Origin: Euborellia annulipes
Lineage: Eukaryota; Arthropoda; Insecta; Dermaptera; Anisolabididae
Direction of reading: 5' to 3'
DNA length: 64,000 bases
Assembly (NCBI GenBank): GCA_023213315.1
Contig: JAKCPI010012595.1
Span: 1 to 64,000, forward strand
A program made the translations under genes and the position numbers. Positions 10,682-22,600 of this stretch are shown here, one piece after another. Within the stretch, counting starts at the first letter, position 1. Each line of letters starts with the position of its first letter. Under the pieces are notes generated by a model. It was given only the letters and a program-made list of their open reading frames with translations, made no database searches and was not told where the DNA came from.

Positions 10682-13600
10682 CTTCAACAAAAATAAAATA
10701 TTTGTATTTATTTATAAAAGAAAATCTTTTAATTGACTCAATATTTCTATATTTAGGATATTAATATTATGACTTCAGATAATTGCTATGCCATTTAAAT
10801 CCATTTCCTTGATCAATTTGCATATTTATTTATTTAAATTTCATTTATTTGACGAGTTCGATCCAGAACGAAACTACCATGCTCTAGGACTTGCTGACAC
10901 GACCGTGTGAATCATCAATTGTGAAGGTAAGATATTAAAATAAATAAATACCTCCGGGAGGCGTACGAGAAGGTCTTGGAACCTCGTAGGCTGTTGTGGA
11001 TTGTTATGTTCAACGAAACTCCGTAGACACGTCATATAACGATCCTGGATGGCCTCTAACTCTGAAGATCCCCCTCGGGAAGCTAAAACAATTTGAATGC
11101 ATTAATATTTTCAATTGGACAACACCTGAATTAAATATCATCAATATCATTATCATTACTAGGCTATATACATATAAAGCACTAGCCACTCACTTCCGTT
11201 TTATGTGCCTGTTTACCACTCTCTATCTCTTGAGGGAAATTTAAAACTTTAAAATTTTATCCTTCGGATAGCAATTGCAAAATTTACAAACAGTGAGCAA
11301 GGATAAATTTGATAAATTTATTCGCCGATTTATAAAACATGATAAGAATATATAGTAGTGAAAAAATAGAAAAAATTATATATATATTTTAAACGCATTA
11401 TAAAGAAATTTCTTCTTTTAATTAGTCAGAGGCTTTATTTACTCTGAGGTTTATCATTACGAGGGCAAACTTTTTTTTTTTCTTGAAATTTACTTTCAAA
11501 TTAGTACTCAAATTTGGCCAAAAGATATTTAATTAAATTGTTTAATTTTGTACAGTTTATATATCCTTCTCGTAGATATATATATATATATTTTTTTAAA
11601 CACTCACACTTTTTTTCTCATTCACTCTCACATTCACACACCCATTCACACAGTCTTTTCGGCAACTTAGGCCATTTAAGACTTTTACGATAACCGTTAA
11701 TTAATAATATATATTTATTTGGGGTCCAGGCATTCTTATTTAAGCCATTTGGTATCCAAATAGCTTAAATAAAATCATCGGACTGCCTGTAGATATATTT
11801 TAAAATATTTTATTTAGAATATAAAATTTTATAAAAATCAGAGCACTTTGGAGGGGGGGGAGGTTAATGCCCCCCAAATGACGCCACTGATAAGGATACG
11901 CCTGTGATTCAAATTTGACTTTAGCTAAAGGGACGCAATAAAAAAAAAAAAAAAAATTGACTTTAAACAAAAACCCCCTGCAACTTTAAGAATAGACAAC
12001 CAATAAAGCATATATTGTATTTGGTTGCCTATTTTCAGGCGCTTTATAAGAATCGAACTTTTTAGAATCTTTACATTTAAAAATAACGGATCAGTGGTGT
12101 CATTTTAACTTTTTCGTGGGGGGGGGGGGGATAATGATAACGATATTTAATTTATTTATTGTTTAATTTTGTACAGTTTATATACTCGTAGATATATTTT
12201 GAAATATTTTATTTAGAATAATATAATATTTAAAAAAAATCAGAGTCTTTGGAGACAAATGACGACGCCTCTAACGGATGTAAATATTAACAATGCCCGT
12301 GATCCGTGGCTCAGAGAGAAGACATTGACATTAGCTTCTCGAGCCTGAGGCCCCGGGTTCGCTTCTCGTCCCAAGAGAGAAAAAAAACTATTCCAATTGA
12401 ATTGGCTATCATTCTAAATAGCCTTAGATGCCGAAAAAGACATGAAAAAAAAATTTAAAAAAAAAAAAAAATTTATACATACATGGATCTGCATATGAAA
12501 TATATAATATTTACAATTTATTATTTTTATATTTTTGCAAAAATCCAGTTCCAGATTTCATCTTTGACCGAAAAATTAATTTTTTTTTATCTTTATATGA
12601 AACGTTTCCTTTCATTAAGGTATTATTAGTGTTAAACAGAATTCCTTAAAATGAAATAAACTCACCTTGATTGAGCATGGTAATCACTTTGAGACAGACG
12701 TACTCTTCCATGCGCAATTTAATCCTCCGGAACATAAGTGTGACGTGTGTGATTTTCTCTACCATAAGACCCACGTCCTGCCTAAGTTGGTCCATCGTTA
12801 TGGATCTTCCCATCATACTAGTAAGACATGCCTGAAATAAACATTATTTATAAATTAATAATAACTCTATCAATTAAATAGCCTTCTGGATGGGATTAGA
12901 GAATTTTTATATTTATCGAAGTGAAAAAATAAGATAATATTCAAGTAGCTTTAGCCAATTAAAAAATAAATTAGATAGGTATATTAATATGAGTTCAAAT
13001 GATTTTGTGTTATTAAAAATAAATTTCAACAAAAGTCTGAAGAAGAAAGAGGTACCTGTAAGGTGATGAGGTTCGCCGATACTTCCTGGGTTAATTCAAT
13101 TTCAGAGGGGCCTTCAACAGAATTCTGAGATGTTTTTCGTGAGCCGTGGATTGCCTGATAAGCACTCGTCGTTAATACTAACAGCTCGTGCCATTTGTGC
13201 GTCAGCAACCTTGTATGCACCTGGAACATCAATTCAATATAATATATGCTTGCTACTACTTCATCAACAACCTGACAATTATCAAGAAAAAAATTTCTAC
13301 AGTGAAATGTCAATAAAGTGAGAGAAAGAAATATACCTCAACAGGCAATTCAAGATAGAAAGGAAGCCTCTTGGTCCATTGCACCAGCTTGTAGACAATT
13401 GAGTCTCCAATCTGACAGAGCTTCTCACTTAAGTCAGACTTATGATCAAGGAGTTCATCTAAATTCTGTAAACAGAATTACAATCAATTAAAACAAAAAC
13501 AAAAAAAAAAACAATATTTAAAAAAAATTTTGTTTTATCAAATTCTAAATAGTATTTTTAATTTTTAAGCTATGAACAGTGAAAAAGATAAATTCAAGAG

Positions 13601-16600
13601 TAAAAAAGAAAAAGAATAAAAAGCAAATATTTTGCCATCTTTTTTTTTTCAAATAAATTTTATATTAATAAGTGCTAGATAGAGATTGTGTATTTCCCTT
13701 GTTTGAAGTCCGACGGGGATAGGACATCAAAATATCTATCTAGCATTCATTTATTTTGAACATTATGGTGAATTAGAGCCAAGAGCTGATACAAGGGGGG
13801 GGAGGTAATTACCCCCCTCGAGATTTGAAAAAAAAAAAAAAATTTATTTTTAATGTATAAATTTTAAAAAATTAATAAAAATTTTATTTGTATTTATATT
13901 CTGGCAAACAAGTACAGAATGCAACTTTAAATTACTGAAATTAAGAAAAAAATTGTGTGCTGTGAGACCAGTCACACCAGATTACCCCTCTTCCCCCCCC
14001 CCCGAGAAATACCTCTGGATCCGCTCTTGCTTAGAGCAGGGATGGCCAACAGGCTGCCTTATACGGCCCGTGGAGCTAGGTCAAATGAACACATTTTAAC
14101 TTTATTGTAAATAAATAAATTTTTAAAACCCTCCAAAGCCGGGGTCCCGAAAGTGTTTTTTCCCTGTAGTTACGCCACTGAAAGCTAACATCTTTTTCAA
14201 TATTTTTTTTTTTTTTAACAACATTCACACTTTTTTCTCATTCACACTCACATGCACCCACACATTCACACAGTCTTTTCGGCAACTTAGGCCATTTAAG
14301 ACTTTGACGATAACCGTTATGAATATAAATTATTTGGGGTCCAGGCATTCTTATTTAAGCCATTTGGTATCCAAATGGCTTAAATAAAATCATCGGACTG
14401 CCTGGGGTCCGAAGGTCCGAACCCGCGACGTTTGGTATACGAGGTTAGCACTCTAACCCCTACACCAAGCCCCGAGGGCATCTTTTTCATTATTCATTAT
14501 TCATTATTTGCTATAAATTCTATAGAATATAGAATTTTTTTTCTTTATTTTTTGGCTTGCGACTTCGCAATAGGCCAATAGTAATAAAGTTAAAGTAAAA
14601 TGAAAAAGTTTTAATTGGATCTAAATATTTCTTTAATTTTCTTGATTCCTAATTTTGAATAAAATCACTTAAAAAAATTATTTTTGATAACTTATATTTC
14701 GTTAATTCTGAAGTTTAATGAGAGAAAAATTGTTTTATTTACATTTACCCGAAGGGTAGCAATATCCTGGAACTCATCGCAGTCGACGAGGGTCTGGATC
14801 ATGCCCAAAGTTGCCTCAAGAGGAAATGACCGGTCCCTTGACGAACTCACGGCGTTGTCCAGCCTCTGGCGAAGATGCACCACCTGCACAGGCATCAGAT
14901 GCGATGAGATTTTCTGTTCAAACGACACAACGCCCTTCAAGCCCTCAATTGAATTGATTTATTATTTTCGTTCAGGGTCAGTCGTCTAGAGTCTCACTGA
15001 ACATGATGAACATGGATAGGTGATAACTTGATTTGCACTTGAAAGTCGGGAGGAAAAAAAAAAAGAAAGTATAAAGATTTAAATAAATGGGTTGAAGAAA
15101 ATAGGCCACCTTGTCGGAGAAATCCCAGGCTCTTCTTATCCTTTCAAGTACAGAAGAAAGGTTTTGGAAAAACCCAAACCAAATTACAATTCTTCACTTA
15201 TTTCTAAATTAATTTTTTAAGAAAAATGAATTAATGATAAATTTTGAATAAGTTAAATCCAACATTTTTCGAATATTTTAGGTGAAATGAGAATCGAAAT
15301 GAAATGAAAAGGCAACGGAAGATCTCGAAATATTGTTGATAAATAGAAAAATCAATTTAGCGGTTCCAGGGAAGGGGGGCGAGCCTTCAGAAAAAATATT
15401 ATAATTTTAATAATACAAAAATTATTTTTTTAATGCTTATTGAATCAGGAAATAAAATATAATAAATCATCATTACCCGTATTACCCTCCTGGTCTTCAA
15501 TATGCCAGTGCCTATCCGCCTTTCATACACAAAAAATTTCGGCCCTACCCCCTTAAAAAAATCCTAGAACCGCCATTGATTTCTATAGTATATATAGTAT
15601 TATTAAACTGCCAATTTAGAGAGCTCGAGATGGAGATTTCTAAAATTAATAAAAAGACTGACTTAGAGGTAAAACTCCACTGGAAAAATTCGAAAATATT
15701 TGGGTTTTTTAATTTTAATTAACATATTATATTTCAAATGGACATATTAAAAATTATACTTTCAAGAAAAAGATTAAAGAGAGAAAGAAATACGCCAGAG
15801 ACTTCTTTTATTAAATTTTATTTTTTTTTAAAGATGACGATTTCGTTTCCTACTAACTCACCGAAGGAATTATTTATTACTTTCTCCTGAAATCCCGTTA
15901 ATCCACAAATTGAAATCCGGGACTTTCGCTAAGGCGAAAGTCAAAAAAAGAAATAAAGTCAGACGGGAGAGAATCCAGGAAGTGACAGAAGAAAAGTTGA
16001 GAAGAAAAATTAATTTTTTTTTAAGTGAGGATTCTAATGGAATTTTATCTGACAACATCAGGCTGTTGGTTAGAAATTATTTTTAATCAAATATATATTT
16101 AGGAAAATCTAGTGAAATGCTCCATAATTTTGCCTTTGTGTTTCGTAAGAAATATAACAAGAAAAATAAAAATATAACAAGAAAAATAAAAAAATTTGGG
16201 AAAATTTTTTCCAGAACTAAATATACAAAGGTTTGAGGATGGACTCTTAAAATATTTCGAAACTATCATGCGAGTTAAAAAATGGCCAACCCTTATTGAT
16301 TAAGGCTTGTATCTAAACAAAATTAAAATACATTGGAATGTATTTAGTTACTAGAGAAATTCGTGGTTCAATGTTCAAAGTTACTTTTTTTAATTTGATT
16401 TGTCTTTTTTAGCATCGAAGGCCATTTAGACCCCGTCCCTATTTAAATTTATTTCAAATCCAAATATTTATTTATTCATCAATTTAAATAAATTTTTGTC
16501 GCTGGAGAAGGGATGAGAACCCGTGATCCTTACTACAAATGGCAAAGTTACTTTTAATTTAATAATATTTTATGATAATTAAATATTTTGTAAAGAGAGA

Positions 16601-19600
16601 GAAAAAGAAAAGTGTTCAGGTCGATATTTTTAATTTATTCGAACAAAAGCGAGGTTTTGGTTCCCATCTTCAATAGGAAGAAATAAAAAATTGTTACTCA
16701 TTAACTCATTCGGTGCTTAAAGAGCCTAAGGATTTTCCCCAACGAAACGTCACTCATGTTCAAATATTATTATTATATAATTCTGAAATCTACTTCTCTT
16801 CTTTCCCTCTCTTCCTACACTGTTTTATTCTGTTGAATACTATATTTGATTACTGAAAACCTATATAATGTCGCCAAGAATTTAAAAGGACTCCTCAATT
16901 AATAAGTATATTAAAATTTTTAAGTGTGATTCTGATTTATTTTACGCTCCTTGGTATGTAGAGGGTTGCCGTTATAACGACAGGCTAAATTAAATATTTG
17001 GTTAGAGCATTAAAAAGTGCATTATGATTGATTAGGTAAAGTAAGAAAAGCCGAAGAGGTCTCACCTTTTTTAAGGGAGGCGTTTAATTGGAAGGGAGGA
17101 ACATTGGAGATGTGGATTACCTCGCTCGGGTTGGTCAGGGCTGTCTTGAGGATGGTTCCGTTGACCAGATGAGGCGGAAGTCCATTGTCACCAGCCATCA
17201 GAGCCTTCTGCTTGTCCGCTTGGGCTGCTGCAGCGGCCGCTGCAGCCACCTGCAGCCCTTTGGTCTGGCCGTTCTTGCCCGATTTCTTGTGCTTCTTGTA
17301 CTTCACCTTCACGCGTCCAGGGGGAAGAAAGCGTCTCAAGATTGGTCAAGAACAGATTGCGAGGGTGTCAAGTGCTTGAATCACAGGCATGCACAAACTA
17401 GTACAGGTGAAGATTGAAATGAGAAGGAATAGTTGTTCAGGAGCCAGCATCCGAGCCATTTATTCATTTTGAAATTATAATTTTATTTTTATTAAACTCC
17501 TTTGAAAAATATTCACGTATTATTAAAAAATTTTAAAATATATCCCAAGGTCCCCGAAAAAAAAATTTTTTTTTGCAATGTAGACGAAATATATTTTCTG
17601 TATCAACATTAAATCTCGCTACTTGATCTCCTCCCTATAAAAATTAACTTATATGTTTTTAAACAAAAAACAAAAAAAAACAAAACAAAACATTTTCTGG
17701 TTTAACATCCTTTTGGAGTATCGTGCACGGTAGGCACGCACCATAACCCAATCGCCGGTTCCGGGCTCTTTGGCCCATTCCCGGTGCATATGCTCAACTG
17801 CAAAGTAAAAAAATCAAAGCTTGTTGATCTATTTAAATGATCTTACAATTAAACTATCGATAAACATTTTAAATGCAAAAACAGATTAAGGTCCTCCAAT
17901 GGCTTGTAATTCTAATTTAAGGACTTTTAAATAATAGAGAAAATTTAATATAACTTTTTGTATTTGCTATTTTTAATATTTAGGCCTCATATGCCATTGA
18001 ATCTTGAATAATTCTTCTTCAAGGAATTAATCTCTTTTTCGAGATATAAGGTACAATAAATTGCTCCAAAATGAATAAAAATATTCAAAATATTTTTTTT
18101 TTTATAAAAATAAATAATTTCTATCTCAAAGGAGTTAAGAAAAAACATTTTTTTTTGAAAGATTATAGACTTTGACTCTGCGATGATGGATCAAATCAAC
18201 TTTCCATGACCAGTGAAAAGAAATTATATACGTATGTATACATTTACAACAGAGACTGACTATTTTATTTTCAAAAATAATAAATCAATTAGATTGTACT
18301 TTAAAAGAAAACAAAAAAAATAGATAGAGAAAAAGAGAGAGAGAAAAATGCAAGTGAACAAAATAGGTGAGCAAAAAAGGAAAAAAACAAAATACAGAAA
18401 GGATTAAGAATTAATTACCTTGATTAGAGATAGAGAGAAAGAGAAAGAGAAATCCCCAAGAAAGATAAATTACAATTTATATTAAGAAAGAGAGGAGAAA
18501 AAAAGCTTGGAAGAAAAAGTAATAATTAATAAGATAAACATTTGGAAGGATTCAAGCATCAACTTCTAATTTATTGTTATTAATATAAAGCAACAAATTG
18601 GATTTAAGAAAAGGAGTGAGTTTTGGAATAAAATGTGGCTTTTTTTTGTCTCCCTTTCAATGAAAATTATTTTTTATAAATTTCTTTATTGGATTTTTTT
18701 TTAATTCATTTGATTTCTTTCTTAAATATATTTCTGTTGAAGTTTAGGACATGGGTCAAGAATTTTTTAAAAGATTTAAACAAGAATAAGAAAGAAATCA
18801 AAAGATCATGGCTGTAGCTGATATATTGAATAGGGAAGAGGATGCAGCCAATAATTGAGCATCTAATCATTAAATACTCTTTATTAGAACCGCAAATATT
18901 CCTCAGTGGATCAACTGGAACATTAAAAGACATACATGGTACAGCTGATAGGCAATTTTTACACCATTATACATACGAGCATTATACATATGTGGAGCTT
19001 GTTACAAATGATAAAAATTTGCTATGAGAAGCCATTCTGTAAATTAGAGAGGACGTTTTTATTGTGTAAGCCACTGGGGGAAACTGAAAACATTCAATTA
19101 TTACAAGATGGTACAATTACGAACAGGGGCGCGGAACGAATTTGAATCAGGGGGGGCAAAATTTTTTTTAGAAAATTAAAATAATTTAATATGTTCAAAT
19201 AGTATAAAACAAAAACAAATCTACTATAAAGCTTTAAAAATTTTAAATAAAATCACAATTTTAATAAAATTCAAATTTTAAAAAATTTGCTAGTGATTTT
19301 ATCAAAAATTTTTGGAAAAATTTGGAAAAAATGAATTTCTTACTCTTTATTTTTTAATTTAGAAGATTTTATTTTTCAAAAGTAAAAATATATCATTTTT
19401 AAAAATAAATGAAATAAACAGAATTTTGAAATTTTGCGGCCCCTCTGTCCCCCCCTATAGGATGTCGGGGGGAGGGGCAATGATACCCAAGTGGCCCCCC
19501 CCGCAGTTCCGGCGCCTATGATAATTTGGTTACGAAGCCTATGGAATAAAATATATTATTAACTCATACTCAAAATTACATCTGTAAGCAGTGGCGTAGC

Positions 19601-22600
19601 GAGCTTAACTATAATATATTTTATACCATCTAATTGTACCATCTTGTAATAATTGAATGTTTTCAGTTTCCCCCAGTGGTTTGCACAATAAAAACGTAAT
19701 TTACAGAATGGCTTTTCATAACAAATTTTTATCATTTGTAACACGCTCCACATATGTATAATGTACGTATATTGATTATATAATAGAAGATTCTTTGAAA
19801 GTTGAAGATGGCAGGGTGGATCCCAGCCGAAACGTTCCTAATAAATAGTGTTTAATAATTAAATAGACGGGCATTTATTGGCTGCATCCTCTTCTTTTAT
19901 TAAATAAACCAAAATGCAATTTTTAATTTTTGTGATTATTATTTCAACTCAGGGTTAATAACATCTAAATATGTTAATTAGTCTCTAATATCAAAATATT
20001 AACAGTGTCATAATACATGATAATCAAATTACAAAAGGATTAAGGTAGTGATTTATTATTTATTAATGAGAAATAGGAGCAAAGATTCTTCTATACTCTC
20101 TAGAACGTTTTTTCTTTTGCTCTTGAGGTTTATTAAGGATGACCTGGGGTACTAGCCCTCCCTTCACTCCCCACCCAAATAAATCAATTTTGAAGAATAT
20201 AAAATATTTTTTGTAATTTCGAAAAGCATTTAAAATTTTAAAATCATATTTCTATCTAAGCTTATATATTTTTTATTTATTTAATTTTTCCCTTTCATAC
20301 TGTCCGTAATGACGAAAAGGAAAATAAATCATTTGTTCATTTACTTGTGGCTTGGTTAGTAGAATTAATTGTTGTATTTTTTTTAGTCTTTTCGGCACTT
20401 AGGGCATGGACTTTAAACAATACTAATGCTATTTGGGAACCAAGTATATTATTTATACCATCTGCCTAGGGTCCGAACACACTCCTCTTTTAGATGATCA
20501 ATGTTGACGTTTGTCAATACCTCTAACCCCTCGGCCACTGGAAAGGGGTTGTTGTATTTAATTTTAATCGATTACAAAAATAAGATTATGAAGAATAAAA
20601 GGATTATGACAATGTAAATATTCTCACAATAGCAACTTTAAATTAATGACTCTTAATTAAGATATCCAGATTAAAACTTAGTCAAAATAATCAGATGTTT
20701 AGTTTTATTCCCTAGCGAAAAATTTCTTCTGATAGCCCTGTAGAAATTAATTTCCAAATGAGCGAAATTGGTCTAATAAAAATAAAACGGCATTTAAATA
20801 CGTGTATAATTTAATTGAAAATGAAAGACAGAAAGTCATGAAGAAATGAAGTCCTAATTTTTTATTTATTTTTCATAAAAATGGAATTGTCAAGAGTATT
20901 GACAGTTATGGATTTAAAACTACATTCTTGTTAAAGATCCTGAGTACAAGTTTCAGAAAAAATATTTTTAAGTACTCAAAATAAAAGAAAAAAATGAAGA
21001 TCATAACATTTCTTCACATTGCCACTCAATTATACAGCACAAAACTAAAATATTTAATGTTATTTTAAATACTTAGGCCAGAAGAGTTTTTTTTTTTTTT
21101 TTTTTAATTTACTTTGTTATTTGTTGGGATAGAAAGAGAAAGAGCGGAGGAGGAAGTTGAGATCAGAAGGTGCCAAGACGTGGCTACCTATACCTTGTAG
21201 AGGTTGTAGACTGCGCCCGAGTTGCGCCCGCCGGGCATTCGGTCCTCGCGCACCGCTGAAACAACCAGGGGGACCACCACCAGGTGTCAAATGCGCACCT
21301 CTTTCCTTATCCATTGTACATGACGTTTCGGTGCTTGTTCTTGTCTCCATAACCGGATGGATAAAAATCAAGAGATTCTATTTTTTTTTTTTTTATATAA
21401 TTATAAAAATATTGTAGGCCTCTATCTTTTATAATTACTAGAGTAAGTCAATAAAATTCTTGAGATATCTAAACTATTTTTTTGTTTAATTTATTTTTAT
21501 AAATAACATTGTTTCAACCACTGAAAGTTCAGAAAAAAAAATTTTGAATAAATAATGAAATCCAAAATGACTATTACAGTGCTAAGTAAATATAAATTTT
21601 TTATTAGCCTTCACAAATTAATTTTATTTTCAAAAGAGGATCAAAAATGTGTGAACTAAATGGAGTTCTGTTTATTTTATAAAATCCATTTTTAGAAATA
21701 GAATCTAATTTGTATTTTACTAAAAGATTTTAAAATTTCTTAATAAAATTATGAGGGAGGAAAAATTTTTTATGTAAACGTGCCAAATATGTTTGTATTT
21801 ATCAAGTTGCTGCTTTTCCGAACACTTTTTAATAAAAGAAAAGAAAAATTAATAAAAATTTACTTATTTCATAATTTTATTAAGAAATTTTAAAATCTTT
21901 TGGTAAAACACACGCCAAAAATAATTCAGCAGATTCTATAAATGTATTTAATAAAATTAACAGAACTACAAATTGGATTTCTATATCACGGATCACGTTA
22001 ATATGTATATAATGATATTACATGTAAATCGTTCACGTGCTAACAAAATTTTCATACGAGTATATTCGCCTCCACAGCTGAAGAGCTTTCATAACTAAGA
22101 AATAAGAATGATGATAATAATGGTAATAAAGATATATTTTTAAAAGAATATGATCACTTTACTTTTTCCTATTGGCTATAAAGAAAAAATATAAATAAAT
22201 CTCTTGTTTTTTATCCTTCAAAACCTACAAAATTTATTTCTAATATTATTTACATTAAAGGAAATCGAAAAAAAAAATGAGTTAGACAACATTTTTTAAA
22301 ATTTTCTATAAAATAATCTTGAACTCAAATTTTTTTTACTTTTCATGACATTATTTTAATAGAAACAATTCAATTTTTCCCTATATGAATATATACCGTT
22401 TTGATTCCTTTTTTTAATTTAGAAATATTCTTTATAATTTATTAAACTACTTTGACTTATGATTTGAGATCGGTATAAGAAAGGAGAATAAATAAATAAA
22501 ATCTCAATCATTCATGAGAGAGGACTGCCAGTGAAAGAGAAAACTCGTGTAATTTAGCAAAAATATTTTTTATAATTCAAGATTATTCTATATATTGAAA

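Larger units (their letters stand above)
11083..12665 (-). other. HR4 intron 10 with nested SINE and MITE insertions
   Basis: This 1.6-kb phase-1 intron is a stack of mobile elements: a second-family SINE (12292-12471), a complete 180-bp MITE (12092-12271), a related MITE split by a SINE (about 11530-11889), and part of a third repeat family at 11160-11245. Confidence 0.85.
13466..14748 (-). other. HR4 intron 7
   Basis: This 1.3-kb phase-0 intron is mostly mobile DNA: a full-length SINE on the minus strand (14200-14478), a hAT element (13780-14029), and between them fragments with hAT-type ends (a CAGGGATGGCCAAC end at about 14037 and a CGCCACTG end near 14180). Confidence 0.85.
14884..17120 (-). 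other. HR4 intron 6
   Basis: This 2.2-kb phase-0 intron contains a degraded second-family SINE on the minus strand (about 16400-16545) and an inverted-repeat element at 15360-15577. Near 16138-16190 a short tandem duplication is visible. Nothing else was recognised. Confidence 0.85.
18826..19905. mobile_element. Large inverted-repeat (foldback) element
   Basis: The left arm 18826-19119 and right arm 19631-19905 are inverted copies, interrupted and diverged. They share ACAAGATGGTACAATTA, GAAACTGAAAACATTCAAT and GGATGCAGCCAATAA. The right arm carries a hammerhead-like core at 19802-19836. The loop holds a second element. Confidence 0.7.
17307..21193 (-). other. HR4 intron 5
   Basis: This 3.9-kb phase-0 intron holds a large inverted repeat (18826-19905) with a hAT-like element in its loop, a degraded SINE at 20385-20545 and a possible integrase-like relic at 17690-17795. 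Between 17.8 and 18.8 kb and from 20.6 to 21.1 kb I see only AT-rich sequence. Confidence 0.85.

Noticed and set aside
12297..12375. tRNA gene
   Set aside because: The same reasoning applies: it is the head of a second SINE family with an A-rich tail.
14884..14940. Upstream extension of the exon 7 open frame
   Set aside because: It precedes the in-phase CCTGTGCAG acceptor, has no HR4 similarity and would break the join from LTNPSE to VVHLRQRL.
17022..17120. Open frame continuing past the hinge exon
   Set aside because: Open by chance into the intron. Using the later donor gives the wrong phase for exon 7, so it is listed only as a possible alternative splice.
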